Shown here: positions 1 to 13,500 of the stretch, in pieces
Numbering within the stretch: the first letter of the stretch is position 1
Layout of the letters: each line of letters begins with the position of its first letter
Program-made: the position numbers and the translations under genes
Assembly: GCF_901933205.1 (NCBI RefSeq)
Contig: NC_044572.1
Coordinates: forward strand, 36,115,501 to 36,179,500
Length of the DNA stretch: 64,000 nt
Reading direction: 5' to 3'
Source: Camarhynchus parvulus
Lineage: Eukaryota > Chordata > Aves > Passeriformes > Thraupidae
Notes under the pieces: model-generated
The model's input: only the letters and a program-made list of their open reading frames with translations
Told to the model about the DNA's origin: nothing
Database searches by the model: none

Positions 1-1467
1 CAAGCACTGCAAATCTGTAAGCATACCTATTTATTCCCTGGAATAAAACTCAACCTCAGACTCTACCACCTCTGTCACAGAAACTGGAACAAATACATTT
101 GAATACACTGAATTTTGAAAAGCTACACTCAGAGAAACACATCTCACAGCCTTGTTATTGAAATAAAAGTGCCTATGTAGTAAATTCATAAAATTTGTAT
201 CTCATATGCTTTATCCCTAGCTACTGAAATGATATAAAAATCCAAATAATTTATAACTGTAGATAGTTTAGGCTAAGACATCAATGATCCATATATGATA
301 AATATATAATATTTTAAATATTTAAAGGAAATAGATGGTTTTAAATGAGTCTTTGGTAAACAGTTTTTAGTTCGTTAGACTGACAAAACCACCATTCAAA
401 CCAGTACTCCCTTATTACAGTTTGCAACTATAGGTTTAGGTGCACACATATGGACATCCATAATCAACTGAATTCTCATGAAGTTTTTGTTAACTCTAGA
501 TATTCTCCCCATGTTCCATGCGAAAAATAGTGAAGTGAATCAAACTGAAACTAAGCTGGGCCACCAACTCTTGTAGGATATAATACACTGAAAGTCTTGG
601 CAATACCCATAACACTGTTAATAACATTTTGCTAGAGCCTCCACACATACGTTCCATCACACAAATAGTTTTCCACAATTAAAAATAAAAGAGAAACATG
701 AAGATGGAAAGAGACAAGAAAAGAAGCTTGCCAAAGGAAATCTTGAGCAACTGACTGAGGGAATTGTACTTTCTGCCATGAATCAAAAAATTCAGACAAG
801 GACAAGATGGTCTCTAGAAGGTCCCTGCAAAGGAGGGTTCTGTAGAACTAAACTCAGAACACTACAAAAGCTTTTTTATGAAAGCAGCAACATACTAAAG
901 TCAATAGTGTCCATACAGATACACCAGAGATCTGAAGGCACAGAAATTTCCTGTGTTTGAATATCCTAAGGTTAAGAAAAATGAAGGAAATGGAGTGATT
1001 ATATCAAGGAAAGATACACCCTGATATTTGACAGACAGTCTATGGGTAAAGTTTTGGTTTCAAAGCAAACTGTTTGTATACAGCTGAAAATAATTCATGC
1101 CTTAATACTCTACCTACAGGCATTTATTTAAAATAACATTTGCACGAGTTTTTGGCACATAGAAGTGAGTATGACAGGCACTCTTTCAAATGCTATGCAA
1201 GGACATCACTTATATACAGAAAAATCTGTGTCTGTACACTTGCCTTTTGATTACCAACTGATCTTTCAACAGATAGAAACTCTCACCTGAAGACACTCCA
1301 CAAGTGCTTACGACCAAATTCTGAAGAACCTTTAAAGACTGTAAACTTGTTTGAGACTGCTGTAACCAAGTTAAGAAATGTCTAGCAGCTAGCTTTAAAG
1401 AACATCAATCATATTAAAATCACATTTGGTTAAAAGCACAGTAAGTAAATTTTAAAGCAATATTTAC
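1..1467 (-). other. TBC1D5 intron (partial, left edge)
   Basis: Intronic AT-rich sequence downstream of residue 273. I searched both strands for a further TBC1D5 exon and found none. No repeat family was recognised. Confidence 0.8.
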
Positions 1468-1537
1468 CTTCTGACTGTCATGCTCAAAAGTTGAAAACCA
1501 ATGTTCTGCTGTTTTCATAAGACGCGTGAACATTGCA
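1468..1537 (-). CDS. TBC1D5: TBC1D5 exon, residues 250-273 (last exon in window)
   Basis: The 70-base exon encodes AMFTRLMKTAEHWFSTFEHD and then S-Q-K, ending on a complete codon. The acceptor is CTTTCAG and the donor GTAAAT. It aligns with the TBC1D5 segment that precedes the Gly-Lys-Glu-Thr continuation, which must lie in exons left of base 1. Human has Gln-Leu-Met-Glu where this has RLMK (from memory). Confidence 0.94.
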
Positions 1538-4500
1538 CTGAAAGGGAACAACCCAGAAACTTGGTGTTAAATAATGGGGTCAATTACAAATAAGAGCAAA
1601 TTAAATGTAAAGAAACTTGTTAAAACTTACTAGGCATCATGTTCCAGATATTCAGGATTCAAAAGAACTTTCATTTCCTCACTGAAAAAAGCAACAGTGA
1701 ACAATCCAAATGTGAATGTTTATTTTTGGTCAGCGTTCTCCATGTAGTATTATGTATTTATAAGCCAACTTTCATATAAAGTGCAAATGAGAAAACTAGC
1801 CTTTTTAATTAAAAAGAGCAACTCCATTGAACAAATGAAGTCTTTCCTTTTTATAAAGATCAAAACCAAATTAGCTGCCTTGTCTGCACTACAATGAAGT
1901 AACCATCTAATTATTCCAAATAACAAATTACTGAATGTCACAATGTATTATTTGAATATGCTTGATCTAGAATAATTGATTGCTGCACAATCTATCACTG
2001 TTTATCCTAAACAAAAAAAAAAAAGGTTACTGGTCAAATATGCAGTATCAAAACATTAATTTATTTTGTTTTAATAGCCTGTATTTTTATTGTACTTTAA
2101 CAGCAATTAATCAGTGACAGCACCTCTTTTCCATCTACTTTGCTGCTTAGCTCTACTTTTTCAGTGGGGATGGAACAGAATGCTGTACATAACACATGGT
2201 TATTTTAAGTTGTTTAGCACTGAAGAGCATCTTCTAGGTAATTTTAGGATATCTAAGGACAGACATTGAATAAAAACACACACTTGTAGATAATCATCTT
2301 AATGCTTAACTCCCTTTGGGCAGTCACGTTGCAGGGTACCTACAGAGGTTATATTATATTGCACACATAATTTAATTAGTTTTTATTCACTGCTGGACTC
2401 CAGTGTGCAAAAAACCAAATGAAATATCTGAAATATCACAAGAATGAAACTGGTTTCTTTTTTCTCTTTTAATAAAAACAAAAGCCTTACATATGAGGCA
2501 AGAATAAAAGCAGACAACCATGTGATGCAATATTTTATATGTATGAGCATGATTGCATGCATACACACATACACATTTTTGAATGAAATAGAGGATCAAT
2601 AGGTAAACATAATATTACTATCCAGTCACAGTACAGTTGGATATCACAACTACAGCACTGCAGGTGATGAAAGAAATATCAATCCCAACAATTTGTCTTC
2701 AATGATTATTTCCCCTTTTAAGATATGAGGAAAGAGAGCTGGTGGTAAGATGTCTACTCTATGAGTGGAGCTCACTGATCTGTCTACTCTCTGCAGTGAC
2801 AAAAGCAAAACAACTTCTGGCAATAAGGATGAGGTAGAACCACAGATAAGTATGTAAGCTTTGAGATTAAGGTTTTCCTTAAATTTCTTGTCTCCCTATT
2901 TTTTCAACAGCCAATGTCTGTGAAGAGGCCAATGTCTAAATCTCAGAAGCTGCAGTAGGAAAGATGAAATAAGGACATTCCCATCAAAGCACAAGGATGC
3001 AATGATTTCTGATATTAATTTATGAATTATAAACAGAGAATTATGGAGGACATATTTATAAGCTATAGTTCAGCCAATTGATTTTTTAAAGAAAGACGCT
3101 TTTTATACAAATAAAACACAATGCTTGCCTTGGTTGTGCAGCTTCACTGGCATGTGAAAAAGCCTGGTGGTCACAATGTAGGATAAACACAATGGGAGCT
3201 AGAAGTTCATGCATGCCCTAAACAAAAAAGGAGAAGCAAAAGTATATTTAGATTTTCCAGTCATATAATAGTTCCTAATGCACAGCATAAGGCAGACAGC
3301 AATATTAGGTGCAGACTAACTAAAAACATGAACATTCATTCACACTGTTAACAGAACAGTTTCATAATCAATGGCTTTTATCTTAAATTCTGATTAAATC
3401 CAAGTGTTTATTCTTCTATAATATACAGAAACAAGTCAGTCTCCCTTCTTCTAACACAACACACAACAAATTGGCAATGGTAGGCAACTCTGCACCTGGC
3501 AGTTTACTTCAAGATCTGTGTTCATAAATATGAATTTTATTTATGATAATTATAATAATGATCTACAGTACAGAGATCTGCAATAGAGAAAAATTACAAA
3601 ATGTAAAATTATTTTGTATTTTATAATGTTCCAAAATCATAGATAAAAGTGTAACAGTAGGCTCTGAAGGAGACAAGGGTAGCTATTTGGGAAAGAAAAC
3701 AAAACTTTAATTTCTAAAGACATGAGAATTAAAATGAGGTTTTGGGGTTTTTCAGTTCTCTTTCAGTTTCTCATAAGTTGTTATGTCAATATTCAAAATA
3801 AACTAATTAAACCTGATGCATAGAAGACCTGGTACTGTTCCACTGCAGAGTACTACTTATATATGTAATCTATATTAAGATACAGAAAAAACATAGAAAT
3901 AGGCAGGAATCAGAACAAAAAACATGGGTGGGCAGTTGAGGGCTTGGGCTGGCATCAGAAGCTCGGCTGGGCCACCCAGGAGAGTTAGGATCTCAGTGTT
4001 GGGACTAGGACAGCAGGTAGGAGCTACAAAGGCCCTAGGCTGGGGGAGGCATCAGACAAAAAAAGGCAAGGGAGTCCTTTGGTGATGGAAGGGATGTGGG
4101 ATGAAGGATCGAGATCTGTCTCTCTGCCTCTGGGCACAAGGACCACTCTAAGGGGAGGGAATTCCTGACCTCTGCCCAAAACTACCAGTTACAGCACGGG
4201 CCTGATGCCAAGTGCCCAGGCTACCCCTGCTGGGCCTGGCTCTGGATGGAGTCCTTGCCCAGCTGTAGGAAGAAGAACCTGCACACAGGAGTATTCCAGT
4301 TCAAGGGTGCAACTATTTCATCAAGTGGAGCCTCAGCTCCAACTCAGGGGAGTGCTCTGGGCAGACAGGGGTTCCAGGCAGACTATTTAATCTATCCTGC
4401 TGCAGAAGGAGCACTGGCGCTGGTCCACAAGCACATCAACATTTCATGTTGCTGTCAGGAGTCATGACAGCTGATGGGTGACCTGAGCTGTTCTACTTTT

Positions 4501-7500
4501 AATGGGTGCAGCTCTAAGGTAGGAAGCCTCTGCATTTGCTTTTCCAGTCCCCTCAGTGATGGACAGACACGAACAGTGGAAGTGTTACATGCTTGCGAGC
4601 TGCCCTGCTGCTTTGCTGGTACATCAGCTGATATTCCATACAGCACCTGAGAAGTTCAACACCAGTAAGTTATCAGCTTCATATGTACTGAACAGATCCA
4701 TTAACTACCAAAACCCTTGAACTTGTATTGGAAGTAATGGGGATTTTCCTTAAGTAGTCCCAACTGACCTGAGAGGTAGATGAGGAAACCTTCTCTACGT
4801 CACTGTTTTGAGTATGCTTGGATGCACAGTTTTTGACAATAGTTTTGATGATCTCTCTGTATGCCATCAACAGAAATCCTAGGAAATGTAATTTTAATTT
4901 TTTCAGGACTGAGATGACTGTTAGAGCCTCAATGGCAGGGCTGAAGTTCAGATGTTTTCTTTCCTTTCCTATTTCTGAACCTTTAGGGGCTACTTTAAAA
5001 GATGAAGCCTAATGAGAAATTCAGTTAGGAAAAACAAAATAAACCAAATATAGCCATTTGATTTCAGAAGCTGATGTAAAACATCACAAATGGGTTAGAT
5101 TACAAATTGTCAAGTTTAGATTTCTTAAAATATTATGGTCATATCAAAGGAGAAAGGTCCAGGATTAGACAACATATAAGTGGCAAAAAGATTGAAATAA
5201 CCAGGGTTGTACTTTCACACATACGGCCCTTGCTTAATTAACATTTCCACATCTAATCTTTTATTCACCCTGATAAACATGAAATAGGAGAAATGGAAAT
5301 GCCAGAAAACTTGACTATCTAAAAAAACTACCACCTAAGCTGTAAACATATAAGCAGAAGAAAAAGAAAGAGGACATAAAATAAGAATTAGTTATGAAAG
5401 ATAAAAGCACATCACACATTCTTCCAACATAATAATATATCAACTCCATAATAAAATAGAATCATAATGTGGCTGCCCACATATAACAAAACCAAAACAA
5501 ACAGATGATGAAATATCAGGATTTCAAAAAGATACCTCTGATCTTTCAGTTACAAGAGTACTTCAAATGTTTAGAGATTTTTAGCTTGGCAAGAAAAGCT
5601 ACCAGTGTAATATGCATACACATATTTTTTCAATGCTACAGTTTACTAAAACTCTTTAGTGTTAATAAATAAGTTGACAGAGCTCAGATAATTTTATGAC
5701 ACTTCCCAGCTACAACAAAATATTGATTTCATAATACAGTCTATGGTTTAGAAAGAAAACCAGAATTATAGCATTCTTACAATGACAAGTGAATCAATGT
5801 ATTTCAAAATTATATTGACTTCTCTAAGGGCAATCAAATCATGAACAAACAATAGTTAGCCTAGCGATTTAGCTTAATTTTCACTATTTCCTTTCAGTGT
5901 AACTAGGACCAGAATTCTGTCACCAGTCTTACAGAAGACCTCCAAGGGTAGCTTTTACATTTTCTTAAGTACAATATGCTATTCTCTTTAGCTTTTACAT
6001 TTACAGCTGCTATTTAAAAATTCAGTGATCCTAGGGAAGATTCTGCCTTTAAAAACTGTAATACAGCTCCACCACATTCTACTCCATTAGACTATGGATA
6101 CAAATATATTTTTCCTCATCAAATAAAATGTTCCTCCACACTGGCCAAAAAACCCAGAAATCCTACAACAAAGACAATGTGCATGCATATATGCATATTA
6201 AACAAACATTATTGATTGCTTCTTGTAATGCTGATGTTATGTAGTACTTTCAATAGAATGTTGTAAGTAGGCAAATTGTCAAGGAACTACAACTTCTTCC
6301 AAATATTTTGGAAGATAACATTGGGTAGGGACAGATGCTGACAGACAAAAATACCAGTCTTCATTCATTGGCCAAGTTATATCACTCTAATGGCAATTGT
6401 ATCTTTTGTATGTGGTCATACAAATAAGACAGAGGAATTCTCATGGATGACAACAGGACCAGTCCCCATGATGGAAACTGCATATGAAGACAAGCTCCTC
6501 AATCTGGGCTTTGTATTCAGGTCACTGTGGAGACAACAACTTGGAGATTATCTGTTACTGATAAATTAATGGCAACTTTCATAATTTTCTCAAAAATATG
6601 CTAGGCTTTGCTGTAGTGAAAATTATTATTATGGGAACTGGGGCATGAATCTGGTAAAAACACTACGTCAGGGAGTAGGTAGTTGATAAAAGAAGGAAAA
6701 AACATATCCTGTTGACTACAAACCATTTCTTTTCAGCTAATTCAGAGAAGGGTGATGATGGTCATGAAAAAAATGTTCTCTAGCAAGAGAGGAGCATGGG
6801 GACTAAAAAGGAGGATCTTACTAACAAGCTAAAAGGAGCATTATTTTTAAAGAAATCCAACCAAACAAACCCACCCTTTTAAAATGAGGTAAGAAAAAAA
6901 CATAGCTCCGAATAAAAGTAACACATGTCCACAACAAGAGAGGAAAACCACTATAATTTACTATTTTGTGGACATGGCATAGCACTGCAATATACTGAAC
7001 ACACTTTGAGAGGTTAAATCAACAGTTTTTCATGATCCAAATTAATTTAATTTTCTGCACTTCCTCTCCTCTTAATCCTTTAGCAATCCCTTCCTGGAAC
7101 TACCATAGACCTGATGCACGCTAGTTGAAAACAGAGGTAAAGAAGTTTTCTTTGTCAACAGCCTGTAGGCTCACAAAATTGAACCTGTTCTTTTATCTGC
7201 CTATGTTCATTTAGCCCACCAAGCAGTCTTTATTAAAGCTGAGGCATCAGGCAGTCAAAGTTCATTAATACCATTTATATAATCTCTGCAGTTTCAATTA
7301 ACTCAGCAAGACATTCTACTACATGATAACAGTCTCATTAATTCAATAAAATCCCATAACTATTAACAATATGGTCTATGTTAAACGGGGTGTCACCTAG
7401 TAGAAAATAATAGCTTTAACAGCTTGTGATGAAACGCAGTGGTTTTTTTTTTTTAATTTGATCTGGCTAAATATTCTGTCCCTATATAGAAAGGTATTAT

Positions 7501-10500
7501 TTCTTGCTAAGGAATCAAGAGGATTTTAAATATGAGCAGAGGGTAATTAAGTCCTTTTAAGTCATATCAAAGAGTAAAATAATATTCTTGTTCAATAAAT
7601 GATAGACTAAATTAGCTGGAATGTGTTCTTCCTTTTCCCCATCATCAGTACTCTGGCCTATATTCACTAGAAAGAGGAGACTGAATACTGCCAAGTATTT
7701 TTTTTAGCAGCACCCTTCAAAACACAGCTCCTAGATCTCATTTTTATTGTTCTTATGCAAAACTATTCCTTGCTCACTGTCTGTCAAACATGAGAAATAA
7801 CATGTTTCATATGTTTGATAGCTATATAGTCCATTTTTAAAAAATAATCTCTAAGAAGTTCTTCAGAAGTAAGTGTTCTTTCAACTCATATGCCCTTTGT
7901 TTCCATGAAACAACCCTATTCCCTGGCTTGAGGACAGGGTGGTCACCGACCATGCCTGAAAGCATAGATTGTTTTATAAAAATCTTGCCATTTACTGAAT
8001 CTCTGTATTTTTACCATGACAAATTTTCTATCTACCTAAAGTTGGATCCTCTACAGTTTATCCTTTGTCCAAGCACACAGAGTATCCCTCGGTTTGTCAG
8101 TCTCTACTCAGCCTACAGATAACTGTGTGAAGAAACAAATACAAATATGCTTCAGTTGATACACTGCATCTTGGTCTTTCTATATGAATACAATATCATG
8201 TTTATAGTTACTTCAAAACCTTTAGAACAAATGCTGAATTAATTAACTCACTAATTCTGTGGATGCAGACTTAGTGTAACTTAGGCTTTCCTTACCATTT
8301 CATCAAAAATGGTTTGAACAGACTCTTCTTCAAGTAACTCTGTAAAAGTTACTTATCTTTCATTTAAGAGGATTTTGTCAGCTGCATTGTACTTGGGTGC
8401 TACAAGGTTAGGTAAAGATCTTTTTGCTAACATACTGCATGGCTTTAGCATTTTGGGGCAATAACTTAAAATATTACATAAAACTTAAAATAGTAAACTT
8501 GGTCTAAATTTCAGAAATCCTATGCTTTTTGTTAATTCAGTACCATTTTAAATCCTGCTGTGTACTTTCTTTACCTAAGCAGAGAAAGCCTTTCTTTGGT
8601 TTTTTTCTTTCTTAACCAATGACAAAGAAAAAGATGTTTCTAAAGAAATTCAAAGTTAGAAAACTTAGCAACCTTAAAGAAAACAACTTAAGGTACTGTG
8701 TTATGAGCAGAAAGCATATGTTATTCAATGAGCTTACTTACCAACCAGCTGACAAGCAGCTCTTTGATTACTTCAGCATTATGATACAACTTCAGATACA
8801 ACAGAGCTACATTATTGTCAAACCATATAGAAATGTTGAGTCAATGAATGCCACCTGTACAGTATTTTCATTACCTGTTTATAAAGCAACTGCTCATTTT
8901 CTCTGGCGTAGCAGAACAGAACATCTGTAAGAATTTTCCTTACATTCTCTTGCTGGAAATACTGCATTTCAGGAAAGCTGAAAATGAAGCAATACAGCAA
9001 GAGTAAACAATTGAGTGCACAGAATGCCAGTTGCTGGTCTTCTAAAAGAGGTTTTTAGGTAAGACCATCTCCCTTGTCTGCTTTCCCACTGCTCTGTGCT
9101 GCCAGAGTTAAATACTTCTAACAACTTGTTACATTTGTTTTGCAACCGAAATGATGAACAATGTTCTTTAATATACACCAGTCTGCTACACAGGTATGAT
9201 GATATCACAGTTATATTTCAATAACTAATCCCTTTTAATCTCATTAAAGCTAGACATCTGCAAGAATGAAATACAATGGAAGAAATGGAAGAATGGATTA
9301 AAGTATGTCAGATGACACGCATACACAATGGTTCCGCATTTCTTTATTATTTGGAAAAAAAATTATCATTTAATGACAAGATTATTTAAATATCTCATAA
9401 TTGACATGAAAACCAGAATCCTAAAATTGAGTATTTCTTACTGGTATCTGTTGCAATACAACACAATTAGACATCTCACTGTCTTTAACAGCTATTACAA
9501 ATAAACTTTACAGTTATAAAATAATCTGTCTGGGCAAATATCCTAAGTGAACCAGAATGAAGTGGAACATGTGTGAGAATAAGGAAAAAAGGCTTCTGGA
9601 AAAATCCTGTTACAGACATACTGGAAAATATAAATATTACCAGTCTGTAACTACTCTGAAGCAACTCTCACCTGTGCATCCTGCTCCTTGACTGTTGGAG
9701 GTAAGGAATAGAATAGTTATGCAGGACCTACTTAAAATTAGAATAAGTGCACAAGCAAAAGTGTTTTCATTGCTACTGAAGAAGTAATTAGATGGCAAAA
9801 AATGTTTCATAAAGCAAATGGCCCAAACCAGATTGCTCCACAGCCATACAGAGCAACATAAAATACACAGCAAAAAAATAAAATCCGAAAACATAGAATA
9901 CTAAAAAGAAAGGAAATGGTAAAGTCGGACAAGGAAAAGCAGAAGAATGCTTTAAAAAGACAACAATGGTAGGCCTCAAGCTAGAGTGCTGAAATAAGGT
10001 TGTATTATAGTCAGTTGTAGAATTCAATCAGATGGCTTGAAATAGGATTTCTTCGAACAAGTTTCCTAGGTCTGAGCTACAATGTCATACTTTAGACCAG
10101 ATGTATTTAAGACTACTGTAAAGCCTGTCACAGAGAAACAATATAGGAAATTAGAACAAATTACTTCAGATAAGACTATTAACATTGCTAATCACTGTGG
10201 TCATCTCACAGAAGTGATGACAGGCAAGCACAGAAACAGAGCTAATTAAGGCTAGGAAAGTGCTTTGAAGTCCTTGGACGAAGGAGCTGAATCAAGAGCC
10301 AAGGCAGAGAAGACACTGTGGCTAAAACACAGTGATGCTGAAGTCCTGAGAGAGGCACTGGGATGAGAGGTGTAACGTTTTCCTGGCACCTGCTGGAGGT
10401 AATGGTAAGACCAACATTTGGAAACTTGTATGTACTTGTACTAATCACATTACTGTAAAGGAAGGACACAGCTGAGACCAAAAGTGCATTACAGCAGATG

Positions 10501-13500
10501 GCAATCGACATAATTTAGGGGTTTGAAGAGATTATTTCTGAAGGACTGTTATTCAGGCCTGCCCTATGAAGTTTAGGAACAGAAGACTAACAAAGAAAAC
10601 TCAAAAATACACAGAGATATCTGTGAGGATCTAGTAATAGCAGAGATTGCAACAGAAAGGATAATAACGAACTCAGGAATAAGCTGGCTGAAGTATTAAT
10701 TATAGTAAATGTAAATAGAAGAGATCATGAGGGAACTATCAGTTCAGGGTGGATTTTTATGGAAAATGTCATTTTATGATTAAAGCTCTGTTTTAAGAAA
10801 TACACTATCCTCAAATCAGCAAGGTAAGAATACTTTTCATGAACATGAGACTATTACATTTAATTACATCTCTGAGAAAGTCTGCATTAAGGACATGGGA
10901 ATTTTCCTAAACTGTTTTACCACAACTCTACAATGAAACAATGGTGCATTCAGATCCCTGCTTTCTAAAAGTGAAGTCCAGTGTGAGTCAGATGCAGCTT
11001 TCTAAAATACTCCTTTAGCTGATTTAGGGGCACCAGCATCAGAGGCAGCCAGAATTTGACACAGAAATTTGAAGAACCAGGTTGGTAAACAAATAAACGG
11101 ATGCACAAAACAAATTTGGTGGCAGACAGAAAAGGGGATCATAATCAATGGATTGCTGTTCCTTACCCTGTTGTCCACATACTTAGGAAAGATGTAGCTC
11201 TCCAGTGGCTTTTCGACTGCTATTTTGATGTTGGCAATTTTTAAAATAATTTTTTTCTTATTTGGGGGATGGAGAGTTTGGAACCCCAGCACCCACCGCT
11301 ACTCATCTTTCACATGCCTTCCATCATCCCAAACTGTGACTGTTACTCCTGAACCCGAAACTAAGTAGAATAATACATAAAAGTACTACTACAAAAGAGA
11401 AGATATTGACTTGATCTGTCTACAGGGAATGCCTCCTAGGCATTTTAGTTTCTTAAAATACTGTAGAGAGAAAGAGGATAGTGAAATCTAGCCATTTGCA
11501 ACCCTAGATGTACACTGTGATGCCAAAAAGTAACCTGGTATTTTAATTTGTGTTAAATGCTTTTGCATCTGCCAATCTGCTGATTTCTATTCCTGCAGAA
11601 TATTTTTAAAAATTTTTAAAAACATTGATCACTAATGAGTTGGGACTAACTTAACAATATCCTTTCCTACTTGCAAATACTGGAGGTTGTAATTTTTATG
11701 TAGACATTATGGACTGGATTTCTACCACCTGATTTCAGGAAACTGAAGTTTTGTTAGGTACTGGTGAGCTAGGAGCCTTTTATAATTATTGAAGAAAACT
11801 CTACCTCTCCAGTGTTATTCATCAGACAAAAATCGTATTTATGCTTTAGGAAGAGATGATTTGTGTCCTAGAGTTCTACATGTACATAGACTCTACAGCA
11901 TGATTAACCCAGCTGAGAGTATTTAGGCTTCACAGATCCAATAATTAGGTGAGATAAGGATTCTCAAAATGCACAGGAACAAACACACAAACACACATGA
12001 ACAAACTTTATTACAGCTGCCTTTAGACAACAAAATCCTGAAGTTTAAAAGAGTTTAAAACAATACCAATTTTAGGAATCTAATTCTAGCTGCTTTTCTT
12101 GTTTATTGTTACCACACTTCAGGGAATTCTAACAAAAGCATTATAGAGTAATTTTTTTACTGCTTTGATAGCTGGAACTCTGGTTTGCTACTCTGTGTGC
12201 AGTTAGCATCACTCTCTACAGCATTATATACTTGATGCTGTGGGATGATGGAGGACTGAACTAGATGACAAAGAATATAGAAACATTCATTAAATAAGAA
12301 ACAGCAGCTAGAAAGTAGTGATTATGGAAATTGAATATAATAATTATTTTAACCTTTAATAAAAAGCATTGTAAACTAATGATGAATTTTAAACTTTTAA
12401 AATTCTAATGCCAGGGATTTACTTAAAGAATGTAAATAAAAAGAGAGGGTTTTTACATTCTGAAGCCACAGAATGAAGAACTTACTGCTTCTTAAAATAA
12501 TTATAATTTACAAATAGATACATAAGAATATGTAAAAATGCATACTATGTTTTAAGATTAGACAAAAAAGTGTACATATAAAATGCATGTAGCTTATTAA
12601 ATGCATTCATGTCACTGATAAATTTTGATTTTTCATTGCTTGACTTATTTTGTTGTTGATGACACAACATATACTACTGTTGTTTCAGGTTGATGTCATT
12701 TTGTATAAATGCATTAACGAAAATTTCTTTAGTCACTATTACTGATATTAGTGAATACTACTTTGCCATTTGCCACACTGGGAGCCTGGAATTTGTGTGT
12801 ATATACATATATATTTAAATAATAATCTTACATCCACCATAACCTCCATAAAACTTTTCCTTCTCCAATTATAGTTTAGATACATATATATTTTAATCTT
12901 AGAACATCCTGAACTGTTTCCTTTAACAAACAAAAAATACCATCTGTTGTGAGAATGCACATGAAAGTATACTCAGATTTTAATTATACATCTCATGGCA
13001 AAATACATTCAAGAATGGGTCTAGGGACGGACACGTAAAATATTCGAAAACCAGACTGCAATGATTTCTTCTGCATGACTTGGTTCCTGTAAATGAAAAT
13101 GTGTAAGCTTGGGATTTGCAGAATCTACGACTATCATCACTTTTTTCAAGTTATAAAGAAAAATATTTGCAATACAGTAAAATATCACATGGTAGCCAAC
13201 CAGTAATTGAATTTAATTATATTTACACGTTACTCAATGCTTGCACTCTGAAAAGAAATATTTTCAGGAACTGAGTGTTCTAACTCAAACAAGTTTCTAA
13301 ACAGGAATGACCTAAGGGCCATGAATATGAAAACATAATCATAGTAATATCAGGACAAATTTTAAAAGGCATATATGACAAATAAAGCTAGAATAGTGAT
13401 AAGTAAAAATAGAACCTCTCAACTTCTATACATGAGTGACATTTCCCTTACTAATTACAAACTGCTTTTTTATTATTGATTGTATTAAGTGTTGAGAATT

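Noticed and set aside
5457..5480. AATAGAATCATAATG resembling the CR1 3' terminal repeat
   Set aside because: Flanking sequence on both sides shows no CR1 tail similarity, so the match is too short.
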